48,500 bases of DNA from Cristatella mucedo. Taxonomy: Eukaryota > Bryozoa > Phylactolaemata > Cristatellidae. A program made the position numbers and the translations under genes. This document shows, piece by piece, positions 12,068 to 21,422 of this stretch. Every line of letters begins with the position of its first letter. The stretch's first letter is position 1. The stretch covers positions 949,001 through 997,500 of the forward strand of contig WPIO01000079.1 of the NCBI GenBank assembly GCA_009760855.2, written 5' to 3'. The notes beneath the pieces were generated by a model that was not told the DNA's origin, searched no databases, and was given only the letters and a program-made list of their open reading frames with translations.

Positions 12068-12930
12068 CAATTTGCAATTCCTCTCTAACAAAACTCCTTT
12101 TAACATCATTTACCCAAAAACGCACCGGTTGTTTTTTCAATACCATTATTCTAACAATAGTATGTTTAGTCAAGCTCCATATCGCATCTGTAGCTCTTCT
12201 TCTTTTTTCATCTTCTCCTTCACCTGGTTCTAGTAAATATCTAACAGTTGTTCCAAGTTCTAATAATTTTTCTTGTTCTCCAACTTTTCTAGGATATTTT
12301 GGTATACCCAGTTCTACTGATTCTTTTTTTATCGCCTTTACAGGTTCTTCACCAATTGATTGTAACACTATTATTTAGATAATCAATAATCTTTGGTAAA
12401 TTATAAATCCATTCTTTATCTCTAGTATAATCTCCATTATTAATGTTTTCTAATTCCTTCTCATATTGCGCAATAAATGCTCTCTCTGCTACAGTTCTAT
12501 TCATTCTTTCAACAAGTGCAACACTCTTTTTACTAGTAGCTTCTATAACTTGTGTTTCACGTCTTTTCATTTCTTTCATGAATTCTCCTTTAAACTCAGA
12601 TCCAGGATCTACTGTTATATTCTTTGGCCATTTCAATAAACTTTTTTCATAAATATCTATTATGGCTTGTGTTACCTCTTTAGAAGACTTTGTTTTAAGT
12701 GGTCTTGAGTCTTTATATCTGCTAGCAACATCAATAACACTCAGAGCATATTTGTATCCAGAATCATTTGGCATATACAAAATGTCTGCTTGATGACTTT
12801 CATTAGGTTTAGCTATATTAAAGAAACCTTTTAGAATTACTTTCGGTCTTGGTTTGAATATCTGGCCTATATCAGACTCTGGATTAAATTTCCCTTCCTT
12901 TTTTCTTTCATTTCGAGTTAAAAATGATAT
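12051..12930 (-). pseudogene. Retrovirus-type (RVE) integrase, broken
   Basis: DDE integrase of the Polinton type. Catalytic residues are visible in order: D in LSVIDVASRYKD, D in ITVDPGSEFKGEF and E in ALVERMNRTV, with Polinton-like spacing. The frame is open upstream of the first ATG (12780) to about 12930, where the codon at the start-site motif is ATA, not ATG. Near 12355 the frame changes; the C-terminal domain continues at 12368-12051 and contains VRYLLEPGEGEDEKRRR and VKRSFVREELQIV, resembling the chromodomain/SH3-like tail of these enzymes. The N-terminal zinc-binding region usual for the family is not seen, so the N-terminus may be truncated. Divergent to the Cys-rich gene at 12940. 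Family role: inserts the element with its TIRs into host DNA. Confidence 0.92.
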
Positions 12931-12939
12931 TCTATAGAA
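12930..12939. promoter_or_regulatory. Palindromic shared start-site motif between integrase and Cys-rich gene
   Basis: TTCTATAGAA is a perfect 10-bp palindrome placed exactly between two divergent genes. On the plus strand it runs straight into the ATG at 12940, and on the minus strand into the ATA at 12930. The same TATAGAA core precedes many starts in the element. Confidence 0.6.
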
Positions 12940-13386
12940 ATGGAAATATTTTTTGATACTTGTCCGACATCATTTAGCGAAATTGAATACTTAGAGTCAG
13001 TTCATCCAGTTTGCCAGAAGGGTAAACGAAGACCAAAGTTAAAGTATGAAATGCGTTGCGATATCTGCGATTTAGATAGCACAGAAACAGAATTCGATTG
13101 TGGTATTTTAAGAAATAACAAAATAATCATTTGTGCAGATTGTTATTATGCAAGGAATAAATATTCTAAACAAAGACCTAGAAAAATATATTGCTTAGCA
13201 AAGAAACACTTTAAAAAAAGGTGTTCCGAGTTATTCTGCAATCATCATTGTTTAGAACACGAATCAATAATGCATATAGCAAAACTATTTCCGTTAGTAA
13301 AAGGTAAGCATAAAGCAACAAAATTAAAAGAATTAATTGTTTTATTAGTTCATTTGTACTTTTCAGGTACTTATGTAGGAAATTAA
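12940..13386 (+). CDS. Cys/His-rich hypothetical protein, probable zinc binder
   Basis: Intact 148-codon frame beginning directly after the palindromic motif TTCTATAGAA. It contains CDIC (about residue 47), CADC (about 67), a central basic segment (RNKYSKQRPRKIYC) and a Cys/His cluster CSELFCNHHCLEH, a pattern typical of a structural zinc fold. No named family recognised. It overlaps the 3' end of the convergent fibre gene by about 24 bp. Being divergent to the integrase and Cys-rich, it may be regulatory or a DNA-binding partner; this is inference. Confidence 0.75.
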   Translation: MEIFFDTCPTSFSEIEYLESVHPVCQKGKRRPKLKYEMRCDICDLDSTETEFDCGILRNNKIIICADCYYARNKYSKQRPRKIYCLAKKHFKKRCSELFCNHHCLEHESIMHIAKLFPLVKGKHKATKLKELIVLLVHLYFSGTYVGN

Positions 13387-14222
13387 TAGATTAACTTTCA
13401 TATTTCCTAGGTTATCGACATAATAATATTCTATCGGAACTCTAGTAAAGTATGCATAATATTTAAAATCAGTTCCAGTTGGCGATGTATTTATAGCACG
13501 TATATCTCCTGATACTAATGTCATATCGCTGCTAGGCTTTAGTTGTATACAGTTAGACGATCCAACAACCATTGCGCTTAGTATTATTAGTGGAGGACTA
13601 TTTTTATTTGTCCAAGAATATGCAGTAGAAATATTAATAATAGAATTCATTGCTCTAGGATTAAATGTAAGTACAACAACTTCTGTTATTTTTTAACTGT
13701 TTTATCAACATAGGATTTCGTTGCAGCATCAGAAGAATTAACAGGCTCAGCAACATTGATTATAGAGTTATTATTCATATTTAAATTTGTTGTAGCAGGA
13801 TAATTCTTCAATAACACATCTCGTTTTAATCCTCCATAAGTAACACAAAAATCATCAGGTAAAACTGTTGGTGTAGTAAGACTAGAATTCCAATATGTAG
13901 AAGTAATAGCAAAACTATTCATATTTAAATCTCCAGTCATTGTATCTCCAGATTTCTTTACATAGTTTGATACTTGACTAACATTAACAGCATCTGTCGG
14001 ATTAACACCTGGAGCAAGATTTGTAATTTGTCTATTCTGAAGATTTAAAGAAGTACCACTATTTAAAATAAAGTTTGCATCTGCACACGATTTTGTTACA
14101 GCATCACCATCATTCACAGGATCTATCATATTAATAATTCTATTACCATTTGCATCAAGGTCTGATAGAATATAACCATTTATTCTACTTACGTAGTCAT
14201 CACAATGATGTCTTTGACTCAT
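13363..14222 (-). pseudogene. Phage tail-fibre-like protein 1
   Basis: The N-terminal two-thirds (14222-13686) is built from repeats of the type N-x-I-x-N-h-x-x-P-x-x-x-x-D-A-x-x-K-x-Y-x-D: INMIDPVNDGDAVTK, ITNLAPGVNPTDAVN, a KKSGDTMTGDLNMN block, then IINVAEPVNSSDAATKSYVD. This is the shaft repeat of many phage and prophage tail fibres. A frame change in an A run near 13690 leads to a C-terminal beta-rich part (13650-13363). The start lies in TATATAGATG and overlaps the end of the upstream gene. Likely the receptor-binding spike of the virion; the specificity would lie in the C-terminal part. Compare the three fibre genes at 25259-28044. Confidence 0.78.
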
Positions 14223-15032
14223 CTATATAGTTATTAATTGAAATTTTTGATCTATCTAATACTTCTTTCACAATAGGAGCTATTCTAACAAATCTACAAG
14301 GATCATCTTCTTCTACCACTTGGATCAAACATCTTCTTATATAATACTTTATATCATAACCATTTGCTTTCTTATTGTTAAATCTACCATATCTGCTTAT
14401 AATGTCAAACTCAAAATCAAAATACTTTTCATCTTTAAGTAATAGCATAAATTTTTGGTTCTATAAGTGGCATATCCAAATCAGTATTAGGAGTTCTTAC
14501 ATTACCAGCTGCTACGTAATCTAGCGGAGGTTCTTCACAATTTAATCCAGGAACAAAAATCTCAAACTCAGAGTAAAAACACTCACTTAATTTTTAAAAC
14601 ATGTAAACCAAGTAAACACTGCGCGTGATATTGTTTAGGTATACAATCATCAATAATATTTCTGCTCCATAAACATTTTATTTCTACTAGAGTATTGCTA
14701 TCTATTATTCCATCAGGAGAATATCTGTACACACCATCACTACTGAAACAATCGTTTGCGTTATCAAGTTTTACTTTTAGTTTAATTTCTAAAAACTTTG
14801 CAGCAATAGGTTCAAATACTTTACCGAATATCATTGGAGGAAATCCCATACTAGAATTATTAGCAATGTATTTTTTTAGTTTTCTATTTGCAATTAATTC
14901 TATGTCTACTTCTGTCTGTTCTCCAAATACTAGATCATTTCCAAGCACTGAGTAAACTTCTGAACCTCCAATGTTCAAGGACATTGATTTTTTCCACTCA
15001 TCTGAACCTTGCACAAAATCAAATTTATTCAT
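14200..15032 (-). pseudogene. YqaJ/lambda-exonuclease-type viral recombinase
   Basis: N-terminal 149 codons (15032-14583) start MNKFDFVQGSDEWKKSMSLN, the usual QGSxEW opening of YqaJ-like nucleases. The PD-(D/E)xK core is seen as YSPDGII followed by LVEIKC, preceded by GKVFEPIAAKFLE and followed by IPKQYHAQCLLGLHVL, matching motifs of the family. Two frame changes follow (near 14590 and 14450). The last frame (14448-14200) has no recognised motif and could be the C-terminal part of this protein or a separate gene; it ends inside the start of fibre 1. Family role: 5'-3' exonuclease of a single-strand-annealing recombination pair. Confidence 0.82.
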
Positions 15033-15054
15033 TATATTTCTGGTTTAAACTTTT

Positions 15055-16598
15055 TTAAATGTCAGCTCCATCATAAACAAATGTTCCTTTACTGCATGTA
15101 AATGGTGAACCATTACCATTAGAAGTACGTTCAGCACTGTTCTCAGATATAGTTAAATAGTGAATCGTAACACTTGTTTGATCAGCAGCAGCAGCAGCCG
15201 CAGCAGGACTTTGAGAGTTAAACTCAACAGTTACATCAAGCTTTGAAGTGACTCTCAAGGGTTCATCGTTATATTGCAGATAAATTACATGAATTGGATA
15301 TAGCATAAGCCATTCTGGATATGTCACACCAACAGGTTCGGTAACTTCATTTAATCCAAGATACTGCTTTCTGAATTGAGTAAAATCTAGTTATGCCGTT
15401 GAGCATTTTCCATCCTTGAAGTAGCTACTTCTAGAGACAGCTGGATACTGTTTTGATCCGTTAGCAAGTACAGTTACGTTTTTAGTATCGCAGCGATTAT
15501 ACGTGCCTACATTCCCAGTATAGCTATCAAATTTGTTAAAGTTTTGTGCGGCAACAATCAACCACCTGACTTTATCAATTGTGTTTTGTACAGATAGACT
15601 TTTAGTGAATTTTAAGCCTTGATTAAAGCTAGTTATTGTAATGTTTTCATAACGTCTGACTCTGTAATTAAGTCTAATTTTCTTTGCTTTTTCACTTGAT
15701 ATATCAGCAAGCGCTCTTTGAATACTTTCTTTAGGAGTGACACATGGAACCATCAATCTCATCTTTGACATATTAATTTTAAATCCAACCCATTGGCCCT
15801 CTCCAGCAGCACCTGTTGCGTTTCTTGTTGTAATTGCATTACCAGCAGCTACAGCAGCAGATGCTCCAGTCATTATAGCATCAAAATCACTTCCACCAAC
15901 TCGTGTCATTTCAAGTGTAAATGAAATATTATAAAGAATTGTATTCATATCCGCACAAAATCCAGATAACCTTGAAAGAGGAAGTGAAATACTAAATGTT
16001 CCCACATTATCTGGAATACCACTCGTTAAAAATCTTCTGTATGCATAACCAATATTGTTTGAAACTGCTCCACTTGCAGTCGGACTTGTATAGTTTCCAC
16101 TTCCATTGTATAAATCCTCAGTTGAACTTGCTTCATCTTTTTTCCAGCCAGTCGCAGGTCCTTCTGTTCGATTATAATCATTTGGATAAGTTAAGTTAGG
16201 TAACCAATAAGATTTGTTACAGTTCCAGGAGCTTGTTTATGAGAGTATGTTTCTATCTCTTCTGCTCCAAGCCTAATTCTCATTGAACTGAATAACCACG
16301 CTCCGGCATTATTAACAAGACCAACACTTAAAGCTCTAGGAGGTGCGATCAATGCAGGATTTGCAGCTGCAGTCTGATGGACCTGTAACTGTCCTTCAAG
16401 CAGAAGACAAGCATCGGACAACACATAACAGAGATGCTGCTCTCCAGGAACGGTAAATGTAACAAGCTTGTTTGCAATATTATCAGTCTCGCTTCCATTG
16501 CTTTGATAAAATTCTCTGTATTGATAATCTTTAATTTTGTAGTTAGGAAAACTAGGATCACCTAATTCGAGTTTGTTCTCAATTGGTGCACCTGCCAT
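15055..16598 (-). pseudogene. Major capsid protein candidate (double jelly-roll type)
   Basis: Starts MAGAPIENKLELGDPSF at 16598, with TATATAGAGAAGAAATG just upstream. About 510 codons, in the size range for Polinton double jelly-roll capsid proteins, in three open pieces: to 16191, 16190-15391 and 15390-15055. There is a frame change near 16200 and an in-frame TAA at 15391-15393. Beta-rich, few cysteines, no enzyme motif. The C-terminal part with LDFTQFRKQYLGLNE and LYPIHVIYL followed by alternating beta strands resembles Polinton hexon-like C-termini. An alanine run (8 residues) and a GA-rich AAVAAGN region look like surface loops. Its neighbours (exonuclease, coiled-coil, pentons, ATPase) fit a virion module. 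The assignment rests on size, position and style, not on a search. Confidence 0.75.
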
Positions 16599-17222
16599 TT
16601 CTTCTCTATATAAAAAAGTAAAAATGTATTTCTTATTCTGAATGTATAAACCAGCACCAATTTTTTTCATGTATCCACCATATCCATCAGATCTAGGCAT
16701 AATAGCAGGAACAACAGATTTTTCTTTTATAATTCTTTCTATTTCTTTGTGTGCTTTAGGATCATTTTCTTTTAATGTTTCTGAATAATCTTCAGTTTCA
16801 GAATCTTCCATTTTTGCTTTGTATTTCTTTTTGCTTTTTGGTTTAAGTTCATCAAGCATCGCTCGTTTTATCTCTAGATCTATCTCTTTCATTTTTATTT
16901 CATAATCTTCTTCTTTTTTACGTTTCTTCAACTCATACTCAAGTTCTTTCTTTCTTCTTTCCTCATCAAGTTTGTCATCAAGTTCTCTTTGTTTATTAGC
17001 ATATTCCTGGTCAATATTTTCTTTCTTTGTCTGCAACTCAGTTAATTTTCTTGCTTGATGCATTTCGATACCTTTGTTAGCAATATTCATACTAAGCCCA
17101 GTTACTCCAGTAAGCACAGGCGCTGCTTTTCCAACACTATCAATAATCTTATCAAGTATACCAGAACCATGATATTTTCCACCAGTTATCCTACCATAAC
17201 TAATTCTAGCATAGCTACCCAT
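16599..17222 (-). CDS. Coiled-coil hypothetical virion protein, in frame with the capsid gene
   Basis: About 208 codons. The N-terminus has Gly/Tyr-rich YGRITGGKYHGSGILDKI, followed by a probable amphipathic/hydrophobic segment (APVLTGVTGLSMNIANKG). Residues about 55-130 form a very long charged coiled coil (ERRKKELEYELKKRKKEEDY). A Lys-rich linker and an acidic SETEDYSETL segment follow. There is no stop before the capsid start at 16598, so the two read as one 343-codon frame. The start is preceded by TATAGGATG and abuts the end of penton-like 2. By position and N-terminal amphipathic region it could be a pVI-like internal capsid protein; this is tentative. Confidence 0.6.
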
Positions 17223-17228
17223 CCTATA

Positions 17229-18659
17229 TTATTTCAAAATTTCTATTGTAGCTACAACATCTGTAATAGTATTTATTTTATTTCTTTTTTGATCTGTTAA
17301 AATAATTGTAATATTGCTAATAGCATCAATATCTCCACAAGTAGGCAAGAATAAATTTGTTTGGAAGATGTACATCAATTTTCTATCCTGGATCAATATC
17401 ATCAATATCAATTAAATATAAAGATGAAGATTGTTCTAAAAACCCCTTTTTATGTTCAACATAGTTTCTATTAGGATCTACAAGATCACAATCAATACTT
17501 ATCTATTTTACTCCAGAATTGTCAGGCAATTGCATTTTATTCCAAGCCTTGTAAGTTCCAGAGAAATACATTGCTTTTTCTACTGCTTCATATGGTAATA
17601 TTGCACTTGATATTGCACTTGATAAAGCGCCCTCAGAGAACTTAATCTCTTTCTAGGCGCTTTACATTTGCTGCAAAGTGATACGCAATAGAATAGTAAG
17701 TAAAATCATGCTTGAAAAACAAACAAAATGAATAACATGGTTAGGGGTTACATGCACTGGGTCAGCATGCAAATGTGGTTAGTGGCAGCATGAACAGTGT
17801 CAGCACGCATAAGCACATCGAGGACGAATCACAAGGACCCACTAAATGCTGTCCTAAATAGGTATGTTTTTAAGTTTCTTTTAAATGTGGTCAGGTCAGG
17901 GGATGTTCTGATGCAGGTCGGGAGGGAGTTCCAGGCTGTGGGAGCATACGAGCTAAATGCACGGTCTCCAAAGGATTTAAGGTTTGTACGAGGTATTTCT
18001 AGACTGTTGGATTCCGAAAAGCTAGTGGTACGATGCTTTGCCTGATGGGGTAGTATATCTGAAAGATAGGCTGGAGCCATAGAATGAAGAGACCTAAAAG
18101 TGAGCGACAAAACCTTGAAGTCAATCCGTTGCTTGACTGGTAACCAGTGCAGGTCGGTGTTCCACCAACAATTGCAGGGTCGAATGTACCTTGCTGGTTT
18201 GAATCAAAACCTAGAGTATCAGCAATTGAATTAATTACACCAGAATTAGTTCCAAGTAATACAACATAATCACCAACAACTTGCATTATTATTCTATCAT
18301 CTGCATCAACACTAAACTTTATTCCAATACTATTTCTATTAGCAACAATTGTAAAATGAGCCAGCTTTTCCTAGAGCTTGATTTAATGCAAGGACAATCT
18401 TTTGACTATCATAATATCCTTCTGGTATAGCAACTGAGAAACTGTTAACATTTACCATACTCACTTTATACCAAAGCATATCGTTTACTGCAGTAGTAAT
18501 ATTTGATATTATTCTGTTTGTGTATGTAAACTCAACTCTCTGTAAGCCTATTTTGTTATATCCAGAATCAGATCCAAGCATTAATGGAGGAACAAGAGTT
18601 TTTGAATCTGAACTGGTAGTTCCAGTTATTCTTATTGAAATTCTTATATTATATTTCAA
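17229..18659 (-). pseudogene. Penton-like minor capsid protein 2, split by a LINE fragment
   Basis: The N-terminal part is at 18659-18170 in two frames; the C-terminal part is at about 17605-17229. In between (17606-18157) is a LINE-B 3' fragment. The C-terminal piece ends with a frame change near 17390 and the motif DIDAISNITIILTDQ followed by VVATIEIL, the same kind of ending as the neighbouring penton-like gene (DSISDILITITDQNLKVLDF). Two in-frame TAG codons lie near 17510 and 17390. No ATG is present at the start: the motif TATAAGAATT sits at about 18641-18650, just after the upstream stop. Single jelly-roll minor capsid proteins occupy five-fold vertices in this virus lineage. A tandem duplicate of the next gene is likely. 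Confidence 0.65.
17606..18157 (-). mobile_element. LINE-B 3' fragment inserted in the Polinton
   Basis: It begins with TTGCACTTGATAAAGCGCCC (the LINE-B 3' end read in reverse) and ends at CAGTCAAGCAACGGATTGAC read in sense (about 18120-18157). The minus-strand frame 17829-18110 encodes the RT C-terminus, with RTNLKSFGDRAFSSYAPTAW. Homologous copies lie in the host DNA on both sides of the Polinton, so host retrotransposition hit the element after it integrated. The motif ATTGCACTTGAT is doubled at the left boundary; I found no clear duplication at the right one. Confidence 0.9.
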
Positions 18660-19521
18660 TAATTTCTATTATAACAGTAATTTTCTGAGAACCAAAATCC
18701 AAGACTTTCAAATTTTGGTCTGTAATAGTAATCAATATATCAGAAATAGAATCGCCAACAAGATTGTGATATTCAAGAGTATTCGGTTCATATACCATTT
18801 TTTCCCAAGGATAGAAATTATAAGCAAAACTTCTTAGAGCCTGTGTTTCGATATTATTTATATAACTTGTTCCACTAGCAACCAAATTACAGTTTATAAG
18901 AATTAAGTTTAGATGAGATACAAAAACTTCATTCTCTGATGTAATTTTTTCTGCTGGATCTACAACTACTTGTGTAAACTGTTTTCTAGGAGCTGCACTA
19001 TATGTATCTAATGGAAGTGTCTTGTCTGTTGTATAAACAGTTCCAGTAAATCCAAGTAATGTAGCTATAGTAGATTTAACAGCAACAAATGTAAACCCAG
19101 CAGGCATAGTAATCCAAGAATTAGAAGTAGCAGTATCAATACCTAAAACAAACTTGTCACTTCCAGATAACACAACAGAATTATTTATTACGTCAACAAT
19201 ACCAATATTTACATCATCAGACACAGCAGCATATATTCCAGGAGGAACCCTTACTATTCGCTCTGATCCACTAACAAGTCTATACACAAAAGTATTATTA
19301 GATGATGTAATGTTCTTAATAGAATTAGTTCCAACAAACTTTTTGAAGCAAACTTTAAAGTTTTTATTCTTAAGTTTAATTGGGTTATTGATGTTTACTC
19401 TAATAGGATTACTAGTTCCACTTATATTAAAAACGTATCCTTCCTTGCCTGCAGCAGCACTTTTTTTGATTGACTCAACATTTTGTAGAATATCCTTAGC
19501 TACACCAAGAAGATCAGACAT
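18649..19521 (-). CDS. Penton-like minor capsid protein 1
   Basis: Intact 290-codon frame starting MSDLLGVAKDILQNVESIKK, with TATATAGAAAATG at the start. It is beta-rich throughout. The C-terminus carries NNIETQALRSFAYNFYPW, YEPNTLEYHNLV and DILITITDQNLKVLDF, ending in ITVIIEI. An ending with a T-D-x-x-G/L turn and a final beta strand is characteristic of the single jelly-roll minor capsid (penton) proteins of metazoan Polintons. It lies between the long unknown gene and penton-like 2, and the stop is a few bases from the next gene's start region. Alternative: another jelly-roll virion protein. Confidence 0.65.
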   Translation of the reverse strand: MSDLLGVAKDILQNVESIKKSAAAGKEGYVFNISGTSNPIRVNINNPIKLKNKNFKVCFKKFVGTNSIKNITSSNNTFVYRLVSGSERIVRVPPGIYAAVSDDVNIGIVDVINNSVVLSGSDKFVLGIDTATSNSWITMPAGFTFVAVKSTIATLLGFTGTVYTTDKTLPLDTYSAAPRKQFTQVVVDPAEKITSENEVFVSHLNLILINCNLVASGTSYINNIETQALRSFAYNFYPWEKMVYEPNTLEYHNLVGDSISDILITITDQNLKVLDFGSQKITVIIEIIEI

Positions 19522-19559
19522 TTTCTATATATCATATACAAGTTTATTAATTTTAGCAA

Positions 19560-20705
19560 TTAATGACTTTGGTACTTTTCAAGGTAATCAACAGCAGCAC
19601 TAATAGAATTTACTACTCCAGTATTTCCAGCAGCAAATTCACGAATCCACAATTCTATCTTGTCAAATACTTCTGAATCATTCTTTACAACTAATGGTAT
19701 TATTTCAATACCGCTACCAACTTTTTGTTTTAAATAATCTAAAACTTTTTGTTTTTTTTTCACTTCTTTTTTTCTTTTTATCTAACTCTGAAATAACACT
19801 GGAAAGATTCTCTTCACTAAGATTCTGCACAGTCTTTTTTACTTGTTTATTTATTCCACCAGTTTTCTTTGCTCCGATAATTTCAAGTAAATCTTTCTTT
19901 ACAACTGTTAACGTATATGCTTTTTTTATTGCTTCAACTTGTTTACCATCAAGTTTATTATAATAACCCATTGTGTATTCTAAGATATCATGAGCAGTCT
20001 GTTCTAGTTCTTGGTTAGGATTATCCATTTTTTCATTAAAAAGCTTTTGTCCTAGCTCATATAGTTTTAAGTCTTTATTTGTACTATCAATCTCACTTAT
20101 TATTCTTGATACATAACTTGGAACATACCCATTTTTTCATTAAGTAATTTAATTAATTCAGCTTTATCAAAATCTTGTATTTGAGTTTTCTTCGGTGTGC
20201 CAGTGGTTGGATTTATATTTAACTCTTCAGCTAAACCTTTTTGAGCAGCATCAATAGCTTCTCGGATTTCTGGATTTGCCGCATATGTCTTTGCTTGATT
20301 TGCTATAGTAATCGCTTTTTTATGCTTTCCTTCACTAATAGCAGTTCTTGCTTTTTGAATAGTACTAGATATGTCTGGGTTTTGTTTGTATTCTAAAACT
20401 TTCTGCAGTTGTTCTTTGTTTTCTATCTGTAAAGCAAGTTTAGGTCTAATTCTTTTAAGTTTCTCAACAACAGCTTTACCTGAGTTATCAGTAGATGTCT
20501 CTAATGCCTGCTCGTTTAGTCTATGCTCAGCAGCATCTCTTACAGCAATTTCTGATTCTATTCTTTGTATCTCACTGGAGTTTTCTAAAATGTTTGCTTC
20601 TCTTAGATCTTGCAGGTTTTGCAGTTTAGTTTCATAATCTAATGCCTCTTGAACACTTCCTTTGTAAGGTTTTTTATCACTCGAGTAAATTTTTCAATTA
20701 AACAT
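19560..20705 (-). pseudogene. Long hypothetical virion-module protein
   Basis: The start ATG at 20705 is preceded by TATAGTAAA. The fourth codon is TGA, after which an open frame runs to about 20130. A frame change there leads into 20028-19750, and another at an A/T-rich run near 19755 leads into 19763-19560. Together about 380 codons. Helical, Lys/Glu-rich composition with KVLEYKQNPDISSTIQKART and AITIANQAKTYAANPEIREA, which read like a helical repeat. No enzyme motif recognised. It sits between ATPase and penton-like 1, a place where Polintons often carry a structural or packaging gene. Function unknown. Confidence 0.65.
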
Positions 20706-20715
20706 TTTACTATAC

Positions 20716-21390
20716 CTATAAATATTTAAAAAATGTCATTAATTGCTTTCCCTCTGAATCAACAGACCAAAATCTGCCTTCCGATTCAGTCTTAGTTAGA
20801 TCTATTATGCAATATCCAAAACGGTTTCTAGTACAAGAGTTAACCCATTCTGTAAATTGTTTCTTATCAATATCACCAACATATGCATCACGAATATATT
20901 CAATGTCAGTTGTGTTTTGCTTAAAGATTACTATTAGATTTACATTATTTCTAATTTCTCTCCTAGGTATATTAGTAAAGCCTTGAGCAAGGTAGAAAAT
21001 GTTCAGACCTTTATGTCTTCCTCGTGTGAAATAGTCTAGTATTTTAGTCTGATCCTCAGTCATTAAATCATCAAGCACAACTATATTCTTGCAGTTCTTA
21101 TACGAGTCTACTTCTGGCATAGCATCAATTCCGTTAATCCAAGAATAAGCCTTGTTTTCTTTTGTCATTGGCATAAGTCCGCGATATACTTTTTGATCTA
21201 AAATTGAAGCAATAATTGTGCAACAATCATAATTAACCATTCCATAAAATATCCAATTCATGATAAGTTGAGACTTACCTGAACCACTTGGTCCTAAAAC
21301 TAAAGCTCTGATTGAAACATTTGGTAAAGGTTCTTTATGTCCAGTATCTACATCTTGTCCAAAATTAAACGCCCTTACTCGAAGAGACAT
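20716..21390 (-). CDS. FtsK/HerA-type genome-packaging ATPase
   Basis: Intact, 224 codons, about the usual length for Polinton and adintovirus packaging ATPases. Walker A is GPSGSGKS (about residues 33-40) and Walker B is NIVVLDDLM (about 104-112), followed by sensor-like YLAQGFTNIPRREIRNN (about 134-150) with an Arg finger candidate. The start MSLRVRAFNFGQ is preceded by TATAGGAAATG. It is divergent to the zinc-ribbon/repeat gene at 21423, with 32 bp between the starts. Family role: motor that drives the genome into the capsid. Confidence 0.96.
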   Translation of the reverse strand: MSLRVRAFNFGQDVDTGHKEPLPNVSIRALVLGPSGSGKSQLIMNWIFYGMVNYDCCTIIASILDQKVYRGLMPMTKENKAYSWINGIDAMPEVDSYKNCKNIVVLDDLMTEDQTKILDYFTRGRHKGLNIFYLAQGFTNIPRREIRNNVNLIVIFKQNTTDIEYIRDAYVGDIDKKQFTEWVNSCTRNRFGYCIIDLTKTESEGRFWSVDSEGKQLMTFFKYL

Positions 21391-21422
21391 TTCCTATACA
21401 AAAAAGTTTTTATATTATAGAA
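21391..21422. promoter_or_regulatory. Divergent promoter region between ATPase and zinc-ribbon gene
   Basis: The 32-bp spacer has one start-site motif facing each way: TATAGGAA running into the ATPase start on minus and ATTATAGAA running into the ATG at 21423 on plus. Confidence 0.55.

Noticed and set aside
12051-12930. Integrase taken as part of an LTR retrotransposon
   Set aside because: No gag, protease or RT nearby and no LTRs. It lies inside the Polinton TIRs with PolB and capsid genes.
13363-14222. Prophage or bacterial contamination because of tail-fibre repeats
   Set aside because: The surrounding genes are eukaryotic Polinton hallmarks, the element is flanked by host SINE/LINE DNA and contains a host LINE insertion.
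17797-18045. 82-codon plus-strand frame within the Polinton
   Set aside because: Antisense to the LINE-B RT fragment on the minus strand.
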